Assembly (NCBI RefSeq): GCF_042676065.1 | Contig: NZ_JBHTJO010000001.1 | Location: forward strand, 868,001 to 932,000 | DNA length: 64,000 bases | Direction of reading: 5' to 3' | DNA from: Methyloligella solikamskensis | Lineage (GTDB): Bacteria > Pseudomonadota > Alphaproteobacteria > Rhizobiales > Methyloligellaceae | Shown here: positions 50,532 through 59,576 of the stretch, piece by piece | Layout of the letters: every line of letters begins with the position of its first letter | Numbering within the stretch: the stretch's first letter is position 1 | Made by a program: the position numbers and the translations under genes | The notes under the pieces: model-generated | Databases searched by the model: none | What the model saw: the letters and a program-made list of their open reading frames with translations, nothing else | Told to the model about the DNA's origin: nothing

Positions 50532-51299
50532 CTAAAGCCCGACGCTGCCCTGCATGATGCCGCCATCGGCGAAGATCGTCGTGGCGGTGAGATAGGTGGC
50601 GCCGTCGCCGGCGAGGAAGGCGACGACATTGGCGATCTCTTCCGGCTTGGCCATGCGGCCCAGCGGAATCGCGGCGTCGAGCTTCTTGAGCAGTTCGGGA
50701 TTGTCCATGGTCGAGGTGTTGATCGGGGTCTCCACCGCGCCCGGGCCGACGCCGACCACCTGGATGCCGTGGGGCCCGAGCTCCACGCCAGCGGTGCGGG
50801 TCAGCATGCGCATGCCGCCTTTGGCCACGCAGTAGGCCGTGTTGCCGGGCATGGGCCAATCCTCATGCACCGAGGTGATATTGATGACGCGGCCGCCGCC
50901 GCCCTGCTTGATCATCTGATTGGCGGCGAGCTGGGTGCCGAAGAAGGCGCTCTTCATGTCGATCTCCATCACCTTCTCGTACTGGTCCTCGGTGGTATCG
51001 AGGATAGAGGTGCGGGTCTCGACGCCGGCATTGTTGACCATGATGTCGAGGCGTCCGTACTTCTCCACCGCCGTGTCGACGAGCTTCTGGAGATCGGCGA
51101 TCTTGCTGACGTCGGCCTCGACACCTGTGGCCTGCTCGCCGTAGCTGACGATCTCCTTCTCGAGCTCTTCGGTGGCCTGCTCGTTCGCGACCCAGTCGAT
51201 GACGACGCTGGCGCCCTGGCGGGCAAGCGCGCAGACGATGGCCTTGCCGATACCGCTATTGCCGCCGGTGACGATGGCGACCTTCTTCTCCAATGACAT
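50532..51299 (-). CDS. SDR-family dehydrogenase (glucose 1-dehydrogenase-like)
   Basis: A 255-residue classical SDR: TGGNSGIGKAI cofactor loop, NNAG at about residue 90, catalytic Ser in NITSVHED and Tyr/Lys in AYCVAKGGM. PGAVETPIN follows. It resembles glucose 1-dehydrogenases that oxidise beta-D-glucose to gluconolactone with NAD(P). Neighbouring aldose epimerase and SMP-30 lactonase support a glucose-to-gluconate route; substrate remains inferred. Confidence 0.85.
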   Translation of the reverse strand: MSLEKKVAIVTGGNSGIGKAIVCALARQGASVVIDWVANEQATEELEKEIVSYGEQATGVEADVSKIADLQKLVDTAVEKYGRLDIMVNNAGVETRTSILDTTEDQYEKVMEIDMKSAFFGTQLAANQMIKQGGGGRVINITSVHEDWPMPGNTAYCVAKGGMRMLTRTAGVELGPHGIQVVGVGPGAVETPINTSTMDNPELLKKLDAAIPLGRMAKPEEIANVVAFLAGDGATYLTATTIFADGGIMQGSVGL

Positions 51300-51351
51300 C
51301 CCAATATCTCCTATCGGCTCTAATCTCTTGATGGGGCTTCGCTGGGCCGCA

Positions 51352-52407
51352 TCAGGCGGTGGCGAAGCGATACTCCGTGCGACTTGCGAAGTTCTGACCG
51401 GGCCGCAGGACCGTCGACGGGAAGTCCGGCCGGTTCGGCGAATCCGGAAAATGCTGGGTCTCGAAACAGACGGCTGTGCGGGGGCCGTATGCCGCGCCGC
51501 CTGGGGCTTTCAGGGACCCGTCGAGATGATTGCCCGAATAGAGCTGCAGCCCAGGCTGTGTCGTGTGGACTTCCAGCACGCGGCCGGATCTCGGATCGAA
51601 GCAGCGCGCTGCGAATTGCGGCGTCCGGCGCGGTGTGTCGGCGAGAACGAAATTGTGGTCGTAGCCAGAAGCGTATTTCAGCTGCGGATCGTCGTCATCG
51701 ATGCATGCGCCGATTGTGTGCGGGGTGCGGAAGTCGAAGGGCGTGCCCGCGACGTCGCGCAGCTCGCCGGTCGGGATCTCGTCCGCGTCGATGGGTGTGA
51801 AGCGGTCGGCGGCGATCGTCACCTCGTGATCGAGAACGTCACCACTGCCGGGGCCGGACAGATTGAAATAGGTGTGGTTGATGAGGTTGAGCACGGTCGG
51901 CCGGTCCGTCTCGGCGCGGAAGTCGATGGCAAGCGTGTCGCCGCCGGTCACCGTGTAGGTCACCTCGGTCCGGAGCGTGCCGGGGAAGCCCTGGTCGCCG
52001 TCGGGGCTGACATGGCGGAGGGTCAGGCGCGGTTCCGGCGCATCCTTCCATTCGACCACTTGCCAGACGCACCTGTTGAAACCGACGCGCCCGCCGTGGA
52101 GGCAGTCGCCATTGTCGTTGTCGGAGAGGTGGTATTCGGTGCCGTCCAATGTGAAGGCCGCGCCGCCAATGCGATTGGCGTAGCGGCCGACCAATGCACA
52201 GAGATAGGCCTCCTGCGCCACGTAGTCGGAAAGCGAAGCAAGGTTCAGCACGACGTTGCCGTCGACGCCGTCGCGGTCCGGCACGTCCAGCCCCACGATG
52301 GTGCCGCCATAGGTGATGACATGGGCGACGAGGCCGGGCGCTCTCCCCAAGGAGAACAGTTCGACCGGCGTGCCGTCCGGCATGGTCCCGTAGCTTCGCG
52401 CAAGCAT
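51352..52407 (-). CDS. Aldose 1-epimerase
   Basis: A 351-residue galactose-mutarotase-like protein. Seen are LVGRYANRIGGA, the catalytic histidine region NLINHTYFNLSG, DHNFVL and the Glu-containing FETQHFPDSPNRPDFPS. It interconverts alpha and beta anomers of aldoses, supplying the beta anomer to the SDR. The encoded protein has no signal peptide. It is 52 bases from the SDR gene on the same strand. Confidence 0.9.
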   Translation of the reverse strand: MLARSYGTMPDGTPVELFSLGRAPGLVAHVITYGGTIVGLDVPDRDGVDGNVVLNLASLSDYVAQEAYLCALVGRYANRIGGAAFTLDGTEYHLSDNDNGDCLHGGRVGFNRCVWQVVEWKDAPEPRLTLRHVSPDGDQGFPGTLRTEVTYTVTGGDTLAIDFRAETDRPTVLNLINHTYFNLSGPGSGDVLDHEVTIAADRFTPIDADEIPTGELRDVAGTPFDFRTPHTIGACIDDDDPQLKYASGYDHNFVLADTPRRTPQFAARCFDPRSGRVLEVHTTQPGLQLYSGNHLDGSLKAPGGAAYGPRTAVCFETQHFPDSPNRPDFPSTVLRPGQNFASRTEYRFATA

Positions 52408-52537
52408 CCCAGCCTCTCGTTGCGCCGTCGCTTTTGTTTTTCAGGCGCGGTGTTCGCCGCTCCTCATCTCACGCACCACCAAGCACAGTAATCTTTAGAT
52501 TGAGTCACCACCGCCGTTACAGCTTGCACGTTCAAGG

Positions 52538-53530
52538 TCACATGACGATGGCGCCGCGACTCCTGAGCTTCGCCTGCCAGATCAGCTTATCGCAGCAGAT
52601 GAAAAGGGTGTCGTTGTCCGGTCCGCCGAAGGTGAAATTGGCGACGCCGGGCGCCGCGATCTCGCCGATCAGATCGCCGTCTGGCGTAAACACCTGCACG
52701 CCGGTGCCAGACGATGTGTAGACGCGGCCTTCAGTGTCGAGCTTGATGCCGTCGGGCACGCCGGGGCTCACCACGGCGAAGAGGCGTTCGTTCTGGAGAT
52801 AGCGCCCGTCCTTCACATCATAGGCCTTCACGTGATGGGGCAGGCCGGGAAAGTAGGTGCCCGGCTCCTGATTGGCGCCGGTATCGGTGATGTAGAGGAC
52901 GCTCTCATCGGTCGAGAAGGCGAGGCCATTGGGCTTGTTGAAGCTATCGGCGACCACCGCCGTCTCGCCTGTCTTCGGATCGTGGCGATAGACGTATGCG
53001 CCGACCTCCGGCTTTCCCTTGAAGCCCTGGATCTCGCCGTAATTCGGATCGGTGAACCAGATTGTGCGATCGCTCTTCACCACCACGTCGTTGGGCGAGT
53101 TGAAGCGCAGGCCACGCCATTCATCGACCACCGTATCGATCTTGCCGGTCTCCATATCCATGCGGCTTATGCGGGCCGGCGTTTCGCCATGGCCCTGCTC
53201 GCAGATGACGAGATTGCCGTCCCGGTCCAGGGTCATGCCGTTCGCCATGTTGGAGGGAAACTGGATGGTGGTGAGCTTGCCGGGGCTGAACGGAAATTCC
53301 TCGCCCTCCAGCTTCAGCCGCTTGATGGCGATTTTCTTTGGGGTCTTCTTCGGCCCCTCCTCGGGAACGGTAGTGAAATAGAGCGCGTGCTCTTTGGCGA
53401 TATAGACCGGACCTTCGTGGGCATTGGTCTCGATCAGAAGGTCGCGCCGGAAATCCTTGCCGATAACGTCTTGGAATTCGTCACGAAAGGCGATCGTCGC
53501 TTCCGGGGCCGAGGATGAAGATTCAGTCAC
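52538..53530 (-). CDS. SMP-30/gluconolactonase-family hydrolase
   Basis: About 330 residues with a six-bladed propeller pattern. ETNAHEGPVYIAKEHALYFT carries the metal-binding Glu. NSPNDVVVKSDRTIWFTDPNYG and KPNGLAFSTDESVLYITDTG supply Asn/Asp ligands and PDGIKLDTEGRVYTS the last blade. It should open sugar lactones such as gluconolactone. GTG 53530 is preceded by GAGG at nine bases; a GTG at 53545 would add five residues. It diverges from cyoA. Confidence 0.88.
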   Translation of the reverse strand: MTESSSSAPEATIAFRDEFQDVIGKDFRRDLLIETNAHEGPVYIAKEHALYFTTVPEEGPKKTPKKIAIKRLKLEGEEFPFSPGKLTTIQFPSNMANGMTLDRDGNLVICEQGHGETPARISRMDMETGKIDTVVDEWRGLRFNSPNDVVVKSDRTIWFTDPNYGEIQGFKGKPEVGAYVYRHDPKTGETAVVADSFNKPNGLAFSTDESVLYITDTGANQEPGTYFPGLPHHVKAYDVKDGRYLQNERLFAVVSPGVPDGIKLDTEGRVYTSSGTGVQVFTPDGDLIGEIAAPGVANFTFGGPDNDTLFICCDKLIWQAKLRSRGAIVM

Positions 53531-53697
53531 GCTTCTGAGCCTCACGAAGGGTGTAATCGGAAGAAGCAGGAGATGGATCGCTTCGACTCATCTCATGATT
53601 CTCGTCTCATTACCGCATCGGGCGTTCGAAGATTATAAACGCTGTTCCGCTACACACTCGCGCAACGAAAAAGAATCACGCTACACCTTGTAGCTGA

Positions 53698-54684
53698 ATG
53701 CGAGCGCCAAACTGCTCACTCGAACCGCTAGGCTTGATCGTGCGAACGCTAGCCCATCGACTGCCGACCCTAGCCGTCGTCTTGAGCGTGGCTCTGCTGT
53801 GCGGCGGCTGCGGCATGTTCTCGAGCCCGGACCTGAATCCGAAAGGTCCGATCTCGATGACCGAGCGCCAGCTTCTGTTCGACGCCTTCTTCATCATGAT
53901 GATCGTGATCGTGCCGGTCTTTGTCATGGCCGCGCTGTTCATCTGGCGCTATCGCGGCACCAACCGCAAAGCGCGCTACGACCCCGGCTTCGTCTATTAC
54001 TGGCCTGTCGAGGTTCTGGTCTGGGGCGCGCCGGCGGCGATCATCATTTGGCTCGGCTTCCATCTGTGGGACACGACCCACAAGCTCGACCCCTATGATC
54101 CGATCGACAAGGGCGTGGAGCCTCTTGAGGTCCAGGTGGTGGCCCAGGACTGGAAGTGGCTCTTCATCTATCCGGAGCAGAATATCGCGGTGGTGAATGA
54201 GCTCGTCTTCCCGACGGGCAAGCCGCTGTCTCTTAAGATCACCTCCGACACGGTGATGAACTCCTTCGTCATTCCGGCCCTGGGCGGGCAGATCTACGCC
54301 ATGGCGGGGATGCAGACGAAGCTGCACCTGCTGGCCGACGAGAACGGCGAGTATTGGGGCCGAAACGTGCAGTACTCGGGCTACGGCTTCGCGGACCAGC
54401 AGTTCCACGCGATCTCGGTGTCGGATGAGGATTTCGAGAAGTGGGTCCAGAAGGCGAAGGATGCCGGCAAGACGCTGGATAAGTCGACCTACGAGGCGCT
54501 TGCCAAGCCCAGCTCGAAAGTGCCGGTGACCTATTATTCGGGCGTCACGCCGGGGCTCTTCGACTCGATCATCTACAAATACACCAAGGGCAACGCCCAC
54601 GGTTACGCCATGCAGTGCACGACGCCGGAGCTTGCCCGGGCTTCCCAAGTGCCTGGCGGCGAGACCGGCAGCAGGGCCGAATAG
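53698..54684 (+). CDS. cyoA: Cytochrome bo3 ubiquinol oxidase subunit II
   Basis: About 328 residues. After an N-terminal stretch and an LLCGGC lipobox-like sequence come two TM segments and a periplasmic cupredoxin domain with NSFVIPALGGQIYAMAGMQ. The CuA cysteines are absent, so it is a quinol rather than cytochrome c oxidase. The ATG at 53698 gives an unusually long n-region; a GTG at 53740 would place a normal lipoprotein signal (MRTLAHRLPTLAVV) and may be the true start. First gene of cyoABCD. Confidence 0.92.
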   Translation: MRAPNCSLEPLGLIVRTLAHRLPTLAVVLSVALLCGGCGMFSSPDLNPKGPISMTERQLLFDAFFIMMIVIVPVFVMAALFIWRYRGTNRKARYDPGFVYYWPVEVLVWGAPAAIIIWLGFHLWDTTHKLDPYDPIDKGVEPLEVQVVAQDWKWLFIYPEQNIAVVNELVFPTGKPLSLKITSDTVMNSFVIPALGGQIYAMAGMQTKLHLLADENGEYWGRNVQYSGYGFADQQFHAISVSDEDFEKWVQKAKDAGKTLDKSTYEALAKPSSKVPVTYYSGVTPGLFDSIIYKYTKGNAHGYAMQCTTPELARASQVPGGETGSRAE

Positions 54685-54696
54685 GAGGGGGACGCG

Positions 54697-56742
54697 GTGG
54701 ATTTCTTCGGCAGGCTCACCATCGACTCGCTGCCCTTCTACAGCGCGATCGCCGCTTCCGGGGCGGGCGTCACCGTGCTCGGCGGGCTGTCGGTGGTGGC
54801 GCTGGTCACCTATCTCGGTGCTTGGAAGACCCTGTTCGGCGAATGGCTCACCAGCCTCGATCACAAGAAGATCGGCATCATGTATGTGGTGGTCGCCCTG
54901 GTGATGCTGATGCGCGGCTTCATCGACGCCGCCATGATGCGCTCCCAGCAGGCCATCGCCTTCAACAGTGATGGTTATCTGCCGCCGAGCCATTTTGACC
55001 AGATCTTCTCGTCCCACGGCACGATCATGATTTTCTTCATGGCAATGCCGTTCCTGTCAGGACTGATCAATTTCGTGATGCCCCAGCAGATCGGCTCGCG
55101 GGACGTCGCTTTTCCCTTCATGAACGCGGTGAGCCTTTGGTTGACGGCGGCGGGTGCCGGGCTGGTGCTGATCTCACTCGTGATCGGCAAGTTCTCCACC
55201 GCCGGCTGGACCGGCTATCCGCCTTACTCGGGGTCCGAATATACGCCGGGCGTCGGCGTCGATTACTGGCTCTGGGCGGTGCTGGTCTCTGGTGTCGGCT
55301 CGACCATGAGCGGCATCAATTTCCTGGTCACGATCCTGAAGCGCCGCGCGCCGGGCATGACCATGTTTCGGCTGCCGCTCTTCACCTGGACGGTGTTCGT
55401 CGCCGCCGTCCTGATGATCTTCGCGTTTCCCGCCCTCACCGTCGCCTGCGTAATGCTGGCGCTGGACCGCACGCTGGACTTCCATTTCTTCACGAATGGC
55501 GACGGCGGCAACATGATGAACTACATCAACCTGTTCTGGTTGTGGGGGCATCCGGAGGTCTACATCCTCATCCTGCCGGCATTCGGTGTGTTCTCCGAGG
55601 TGGTCGCGGTGTTCAGCCAGAAGCGGCTGTTCGGCTACATCTCGCTGGTGCTGGCGACAATGGCGATCGGCATCCTGTCCTTCACGGTCTGGCTGCATCA
55701 CTTCTTCACCATGGGGTCGAGCGAGACGGTCAATTCCTTCTTCGGGATCATGACCACGATCATCGCGGTGCCCACGGGCGTGAAGGTGTTCGACTGGCTG
55801 CTGACCATGTTCCGGGGCCGGCTGATCTTCAAACCGCCGATGCTCTATACGCTCGGTTTCCTGGTCACCTTCGTTATCGGTGGCCTGTCCGGCGTGCTGC
55901 TCGCCATGCCGCCGGTCGACTATCTGATGCACAACACGACGTTCCTGATCGCCCATTTCCACAACATGATCATCCCTGGCGTGCTGTTCGGCTATCTCGC
56001 CGGCTACATGTTCTGGTTCCCCAAGGCGTTCGGCTTCAAGCTCAACGAATGGTGGGGGGCGGCGTCGTTCTGGTGCTGGATCATCGGGTTCTATCTCGCC
56101 TTCATGCCGCTCTACGTGCTGGGGCTGATGGGCATGCCGCGGCGCATGGAGCACTACGACATTGCCTCCTGGCAGCCGCATCTGATCGTGGCGGCCATCG
56201 GCGCCTTCATCATCTTCCTCGGCATCGTCTGCCTCGGCGTGCAGCTTTGGGTGAGCGTGCGCGACCGCCGATCCGCCTTGGACCTGACCGGCGATCCCTG
56301 GAACGCACGTAGCCTGGAATGGCAGACCTCTTCGCCGCCGGCGCCCTACAACTTCGCGGTGCTGCCGAAGGTGCAGGCGATCGATGCGTTCTGGGACATG
56401 AAAGAGCGCGGCGTCGCCTATGAGAAGCCAGCTTCGTACAAGCCGATCACAATGCCGAAGAACACGCTGATCCCGCTTATGATCGGCGGCACGGCCTTCG
56501 TCTTCGGCTTCGCCATGGTCTGGTGGATCTGGTGGCTGGCGATCGCGAGCTTCGCCTTTATCGGTGCGCTGATCATCGTGCGGTCCTTCGATGACGATCC
56601 GGATTTCACAATGCCGGCGAGCACGGTGCAGGCCATCGAGGACCGGCGCTATGAAGAGCTTGCCAAGGCGCCCAGAAACGAGATGGCCGACGATCCGGGC
56701 TACGCAGGCGATCCTGGAGCTTTACCGGAGGGGGCGCGATGA
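54697..56742 (+). CDS. cyoB: Cytochrome bo3 ubiquinol oxidase subunit I
   Basis: A 681-residue haem-copper oxidase core. LWGHPEVYILILPAFGVFSE carries the CuB His-Tyr pair and the K/D-channel Glu, WLHHFFTMG the other CuB histidines, and LIAHFHNMIIPGVLFGYLAGY the haem ligands. It reduces O2 and pumps protons in the inner membrane. GTG 54697 follows AGGAGGGGG; the stop overlaps cyoC. Confidence 0.95.
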   Translation: MDFFGRLTIDSLPFYSAIAASGAGVTVLGGLSVVALVTYLGAWKTLFGEWLTSLDHKKIGIMYVVVALVMLMRGFIDAAMMRSQQAIAFNSDGYLPPSHFDQIFSSHGTIMIFFMAMPFLSGLINFVMPQQIGSRDVAFPFMNAVSLWLTAAGAGLVLISLVIGKFSTAGWTGYPPYSGSEYTPGVGVDYWLWAVLVSGVGSTMSGINFLVTILKRRAPGMTMFRLPLFTWTVFVAAVLMIFAFPALTVACVMLALDRTLDFHFFTNGDGGNMMNYINLFWLWGHPEVYILILPAFGVFSEVVAVFSQKRLFGYISLVLATMAIGILSFTVWLHHFFTMGSSETVNSFFGIMTTIIAVPTGVKVFDWLLTMFRGRLIFKPPMLYTLGFLVTFVIGGLSGVLLAMPPVDYLMHNTTFLIAHFHNMIIPGVLFGYLAGYMFWFPKAFGFKLNEWWGAASFWCWIIGFYLAFMPLYVLGLMGMPRRMEHYDIASWQPHLIVAAIGAFIIFLGIVCLGVQLWVSVRDRRSALDLTGDPWNARSLEWQTSSPPAPYNFAVLPKVQAIDAFWDMKERGVAYEKPASYKPITMPKNTLIPLMIGGTAFVFGFAMVWWIWWLAIASFAFIGALIIVRSFDDDPDFTMPASTVQAIEDRRYEELAKAPRNEMADDPGYAGDPGALPEGAR

Positions 56743-57347
56743 GCACGGCTACGGCAACAGACGCAACCCTGGTCCATCCGGGCGGATCGCCGGAGACGGA
56801 AGAGAAGGCGTTCGGCTTCTGGATTTATCTGATGAGCGACGCGATCATCTTCGCGCTGCTCTTCATGACCTATCTGGTGATGTTCGGGAACACGGCCGGC
56901 GGACCGGAGGCGAAGGACGTCTTCAGCCTGGGCCGCGCCTCGGCGGAGACCTTCCTGCTGCTGGTCAGCTCAACGACCTTCGGCATGGCGAGCATCGCCG
57001 CGGCCCGGGCCGACCGGGAGCGGGTCGTCATGTGGCTCGTAGTGACGGCGGCGCTGGGGCTGGGCTTCATCTTCCTGGAGTTCGGTGAGTTCCGCGGCAT
57101 GATCGCTGAGGGCGCGGGTCCGCAGCGGAGCGGTTTCCTGTCCGCCTTCTTCACGCTTGTCGGCACCCATGGGATCCATGTCAGCGTCGGCCTCGTCTGG
57201 ATCTTCGTCATGCTGGGCCAAGTCTGGATGAAGGGGCTAACCGTGCCCGTGCTCTCGCGGCTCTACAGGCTAGGGCTCTTTTGGCATTTCCTCGACATCA
57301 TCTGGGTCGCCATCTTCTCCATCGTCTATCTGCCGGGGCTGCTCTAA
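56739..57347 (+). CDS. cyoC: Cytochrome bo3 ubiquinol oxidase subunit III
   Basis: A 202-residue five-TM protein with FGFWIYLMSDAIIFALLFMTY and FLEFGEF, and GTHGIHVSVGLVWIFVML, the usual CyoC segments. It stabilises subunit I. ATGA overlap with cyoB and TAATG overlap with cyoD indicate translational coupling. Confidence 0.94.
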   Translation: MSTATATDATLVHPGGSPETEEKAFGFWIYLMSDAIIFALLFMTYLVMFGNTAGGPEAKDVFSLGRASAETFLLLVSSTTFGMASIAAARADRERVVMWLVVTAALGLGFIFLEFGEFRGMIAEGAGPQRSGFLSAFFTLVGTHGIHVSVGLVWIFVMLGQVWMKGLTVPVLSRLYRLGLFWHFLDIIWVAIFSIVYLPGLL

Positions 57348-57667
57348 TGGATGCATCTGGTCTACCCAACGAACGGAGCGCCGCGCCCTATCTCTTCGGC
57401 CTTGCGCTTGCGCTGATCCTGACTGCCGTGCCCTTCGGCGTCGTCTATTTCGACTTCCTGCAGAACAGCACGACCCTGATCGTTATCGCGTTCTTCGCCG
57501 TGGCGCAGATCCTGGTTCACCTGCGCTTCTTTCTGCATATCGGCTTCGATTCCACGCCGACGGAGAACCTGGTCGTCATGGCCTTCGCCATCGTGCTCAT
57601 GTGCATCATGGTGGGCGGCAGCCTCTGGATCATGTTCGATCTCGACTGGCGCATGATGGTCCAGTGA
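57347..57667 (+). CDS. cyoD: Cytochrome bo3 ubiquinol oxidase subunit IV
   Basis: A 106-residue, three-TM protein of the CyoD/COX4-bacterial family, with VIAFFAVAQILVHLRFFLHI typical of it. Start ATG 57347 overlaps the cyoC stop. No cyoE (haem O synthase) follows, so that gene must be elsewhere. Confidence 0.9.
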   Translation: MDASGLPNERSAAPYLFGLALALILTAVPFGVVYFDFLQNSTTLIVIAFFAVAQILVHLRFFLHIGFDSTPTENLVVMAFAIVLMCIMVGGSLWIMFDLDWRMMVQ

Positions 57668-57719
57668 CCAGACGCCGGACGAGTTGCCGCGAAGCATTGA
57701 AATCTTAGGAGGGGGAACG

Positions 57720-58175
57720 ATGGATGCTCTGATCAACGATGTGCTGCCGACTTTGGCGCGCATCTTCATCGTATGGATTTTCCCGTTCAGCTTTCTCGAC
57801 AAGATCATCAACTGGGATGCGGCGGTGAAGCAGGCCAACTCCGGCTGGCTGCCGGGCGGGCCGGTGCTGCTGGTGCTGGCGATGTTCGTGGAGCTGCTGA
57901 CCCCGCCGATGATCGTCTTCCATTTCTATGACGGCATCGCGGCCTTCGTGCTGGCCGGCTACTGCGTGGTCACGGCGCTCATCTATCACAATTTTTGGGC
58001 CTATCCGCGCTTCTGGGCGGCGGACACGGCGGGCCATCCACATGTTTGGGACTTCTTCAAGAACTTCGCCATCGTCGGCGGGTTGATCTACGTGATGTAT
58101 CAGAGCGGCTTCATCCGCGAAGCGGAAGGCGACCTCAACGAGCTGACCCAGCTCCTGGGGAGCATGCTGGCGTAG
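57720..58175 (+). CDS. DoxX-family membrane protein
   Basis: A 151-residue protein with four probable TM segments. LARIFIVWIFPFSFLDKI at the N-terminus, FVELLTPPMIVFHFYDGIA and HNFWAYPRFW fit the DoxX/DoxD-like family, whose members associate with quinone or thiosulfate metabolism. It starts at ATG 57720 after AGGAGGGGG and follows cyoD by 52 bases, so it may be a cyo-operon accessory. Confidence 0.78.
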   Translation: MDALINDVLPTLARIFIVWIFPFSFLDKIINWDAAVKQANSGWLPGGPVLLVLAMFVELLTPPMIVFHFYDGIAAFVLAGYCVVTALIYHNFWAYPRFWAADTAGHPHVWDFFKNFAIVGGLIYVMYQSGFIREAEGDLNELTQLLGSMLA

Positions 58176-58189
58176 CGTAGGAGAGGCTT

Positions 58190-58639
58190 ATGAGTGAGAA
58201 GGCGCCGGAGCTTTATTACTGGCATGTCTGGACCGACGACGAGGGCGTCAGCCACCAGAAGCGCTGCGCTCTGACCGACTTCGCCAAGAAGAGCATGGGC
58301 GGCAAGGCCGCGCCCCAGTGGAACGACGATATTCTGACGGGCGAATGTCACCTCATGGTTTGCGAGCTGCCCGTGGGCTGGGTTGGCGACTGGCACGAGA
58401 ACCCGAAGCCGCAATGGATCGTGGTGCTGCAGGGGAGCTGGTTCGTGGAGACCATGGACGGGATGCGGGTTGAGATGGGGCCGGGTGAGGTGATGTTCGG
58501 CGCTGACCAGAACACGAAACCGGATGCGGACGGTCACGCGGGCCATCGCTCGGGCACGGTGGGGAACAAGGCCTGCCGGCTGATGCTGGTGCAGCTTGGA
58601 GACAAGTGGAAAGCGGCGCAGCCCGGCGCGTTTGATTAG
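58190..58639 (+). CDS. Cupin-domain protein
   Basis: A 149-residue single-domain protein with a jelly-roll pattern: GDWHENPKPQWIVVLQGSW, then FVETMDGMRVEMGPGEVMFG. The likely metal ligands are H and E in WHENPK and a later His in the HAGHRSG region. Function unknown; small-molecule binding or dioxygenase/isomerase activity are possible. It lies 14 bases after the DoxX gene and 12 before the VOC gene, all one operon. Confidence 0.75.
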   Translation: MSEKAPELYYWHVWTDDEGVSHQKRCALTDFAKKSMGGKAAPQWNDDILTGECHLMVCELPVGWVGDWHENPKPQWIVVLQGSWFVETMDGMRVEMGPGEVMFGADQNTKPDADGHAGHRSGTVGNKACRLMLVQLGDKWKAAQPGAFD

Positions 58640-58651
58640 AGTCTCTCCTTC

Positions 58652-59569
58652 ATGCCAGTCACCAAGCTCATCAGGGTCAGCATCACCGTTTCGGATCTCG
58701 CGCAAACGGCTGCCTTCTATTCGCACGCGCTGGGGCTGGAGGTCGGCACCCAGCAGCCTTTGAACGATCCGGCCTGGACAACGCTGCTTGGCCTGCCCGA
58801 CGGGAGCTATGCCCACGGGGTCGATGTCTCGCTCGGCTCGGAGACCATCAAGCTCGTCTCATTCGATCCGCCGGGCCGCGACTATCCGCCAGCACACGCC
58901 TCCAACGATCCGTGGTTCGAGCATCTGGCGCTCGTGGCCGGCGATATCGAGACCGTCTGGACCACGCTGGAGAAGGCTTCGCCGGAGACGATCACCGAGG
59001 GCCCGCCGGTCGTGCTGCCGCCGAACACGGGCAGCGTCACAGCCTTCAAGTTCCGCGACCCTGAGGGTCATCCGCTGGAGCTGATCTCGTTTCCCGACGG
59101 TGTCGGCGATCCGCGCTGGCAAATGGGCGGGGCGGGCATCCGCGGTTACGATCACACGGCCATCGCGGTGACGGATCTCGAAAAGAGCCTCGCCTTTTAT
59201 GAAGGGCTACTCGGTCTAGAGAAGGTCGGCCAGTCCCTGAACCGGGGCCCGGAGCAGGATCATCTCGACGGGCTGAAGGGCTGTGAGGTCGATGTCGTCG
59301 CGCTGGCGCCAGCTGAGCAGAAGACGCCCCACCTGGAGCTGCTGCTTTATCGCCTGCCGCCGTCCCCGCACGGGAAGCAGCTGGTGCAGGCGAACGACGT
59401 TGCATCGGCGCGGCAGGTCTATGCCGTCGACGATCTCGATGGACTTGTCGAACATTTAAGAAGGGCTCGCACGACCTTCGTGTCGCCTGAGATCGCGCAG
59501 CTCAAGTCCGGCGGACGCGCCGCCGCGGTTCGCGATCCTGACGGGCACATGATTGTGCTGATGGGCTAG
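58652..59569 (+). CDS. Two-domain VOC (glyoxalase/dioxygenase fold) protein
   Basis: A 305-residue protein with two vicinal-oxygen-chelate halves. The first begins LIRVSITVSDLAQTAAFYSHALGLE; the second begins YDHTAIAVTDLEKSLAFYEGLLGLE near residue 165. Likely metal ligands include H in FEHLALVAGD, H in YDHTAIAV and E in LELLLY. Two-domain forms include extradiol dioxygenases and lactoylglutathione-lyase relatives; I cannot name the substrate. It is the last gene of the cyo-linked series. Confidence 0.8.
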   Translation: MPVTKLIRVSITVSDLAQTAAFYSHALGLEVGTQQPLNDPAWTTLLGLPDGSYAHGVDVSLGSETIKLVSFDPPGRDYPPAHASNDPWFEHLALVAGDIETVWTTLEKASPETITEGPPVVLPPNTGSVTAFKFRDPEGHPLELISFPDGVGDPRWQMGGAGIRGYDHTAIAVTDLEKSLAFYEGLLGLEKVGQSLNRGPEQDHLDGLKGCEVDVVALAPAEQKTPHLELLLYRLPPSPHGKQLVQANDVASARQVYAVDDLDGLVEHLRRARTTFVSPEIAQLKSGGRAAAVRDPDGHMIVLMG

Positions 59570-59576
59570 AGACCGC

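Noticed and set aside
53770..56181. Long minus-strand frames across cyoA and cyoB
   Set aside because: Charged, His/Arg/Asp-rich antisense readings of membrane-protein genes, a known artefact.
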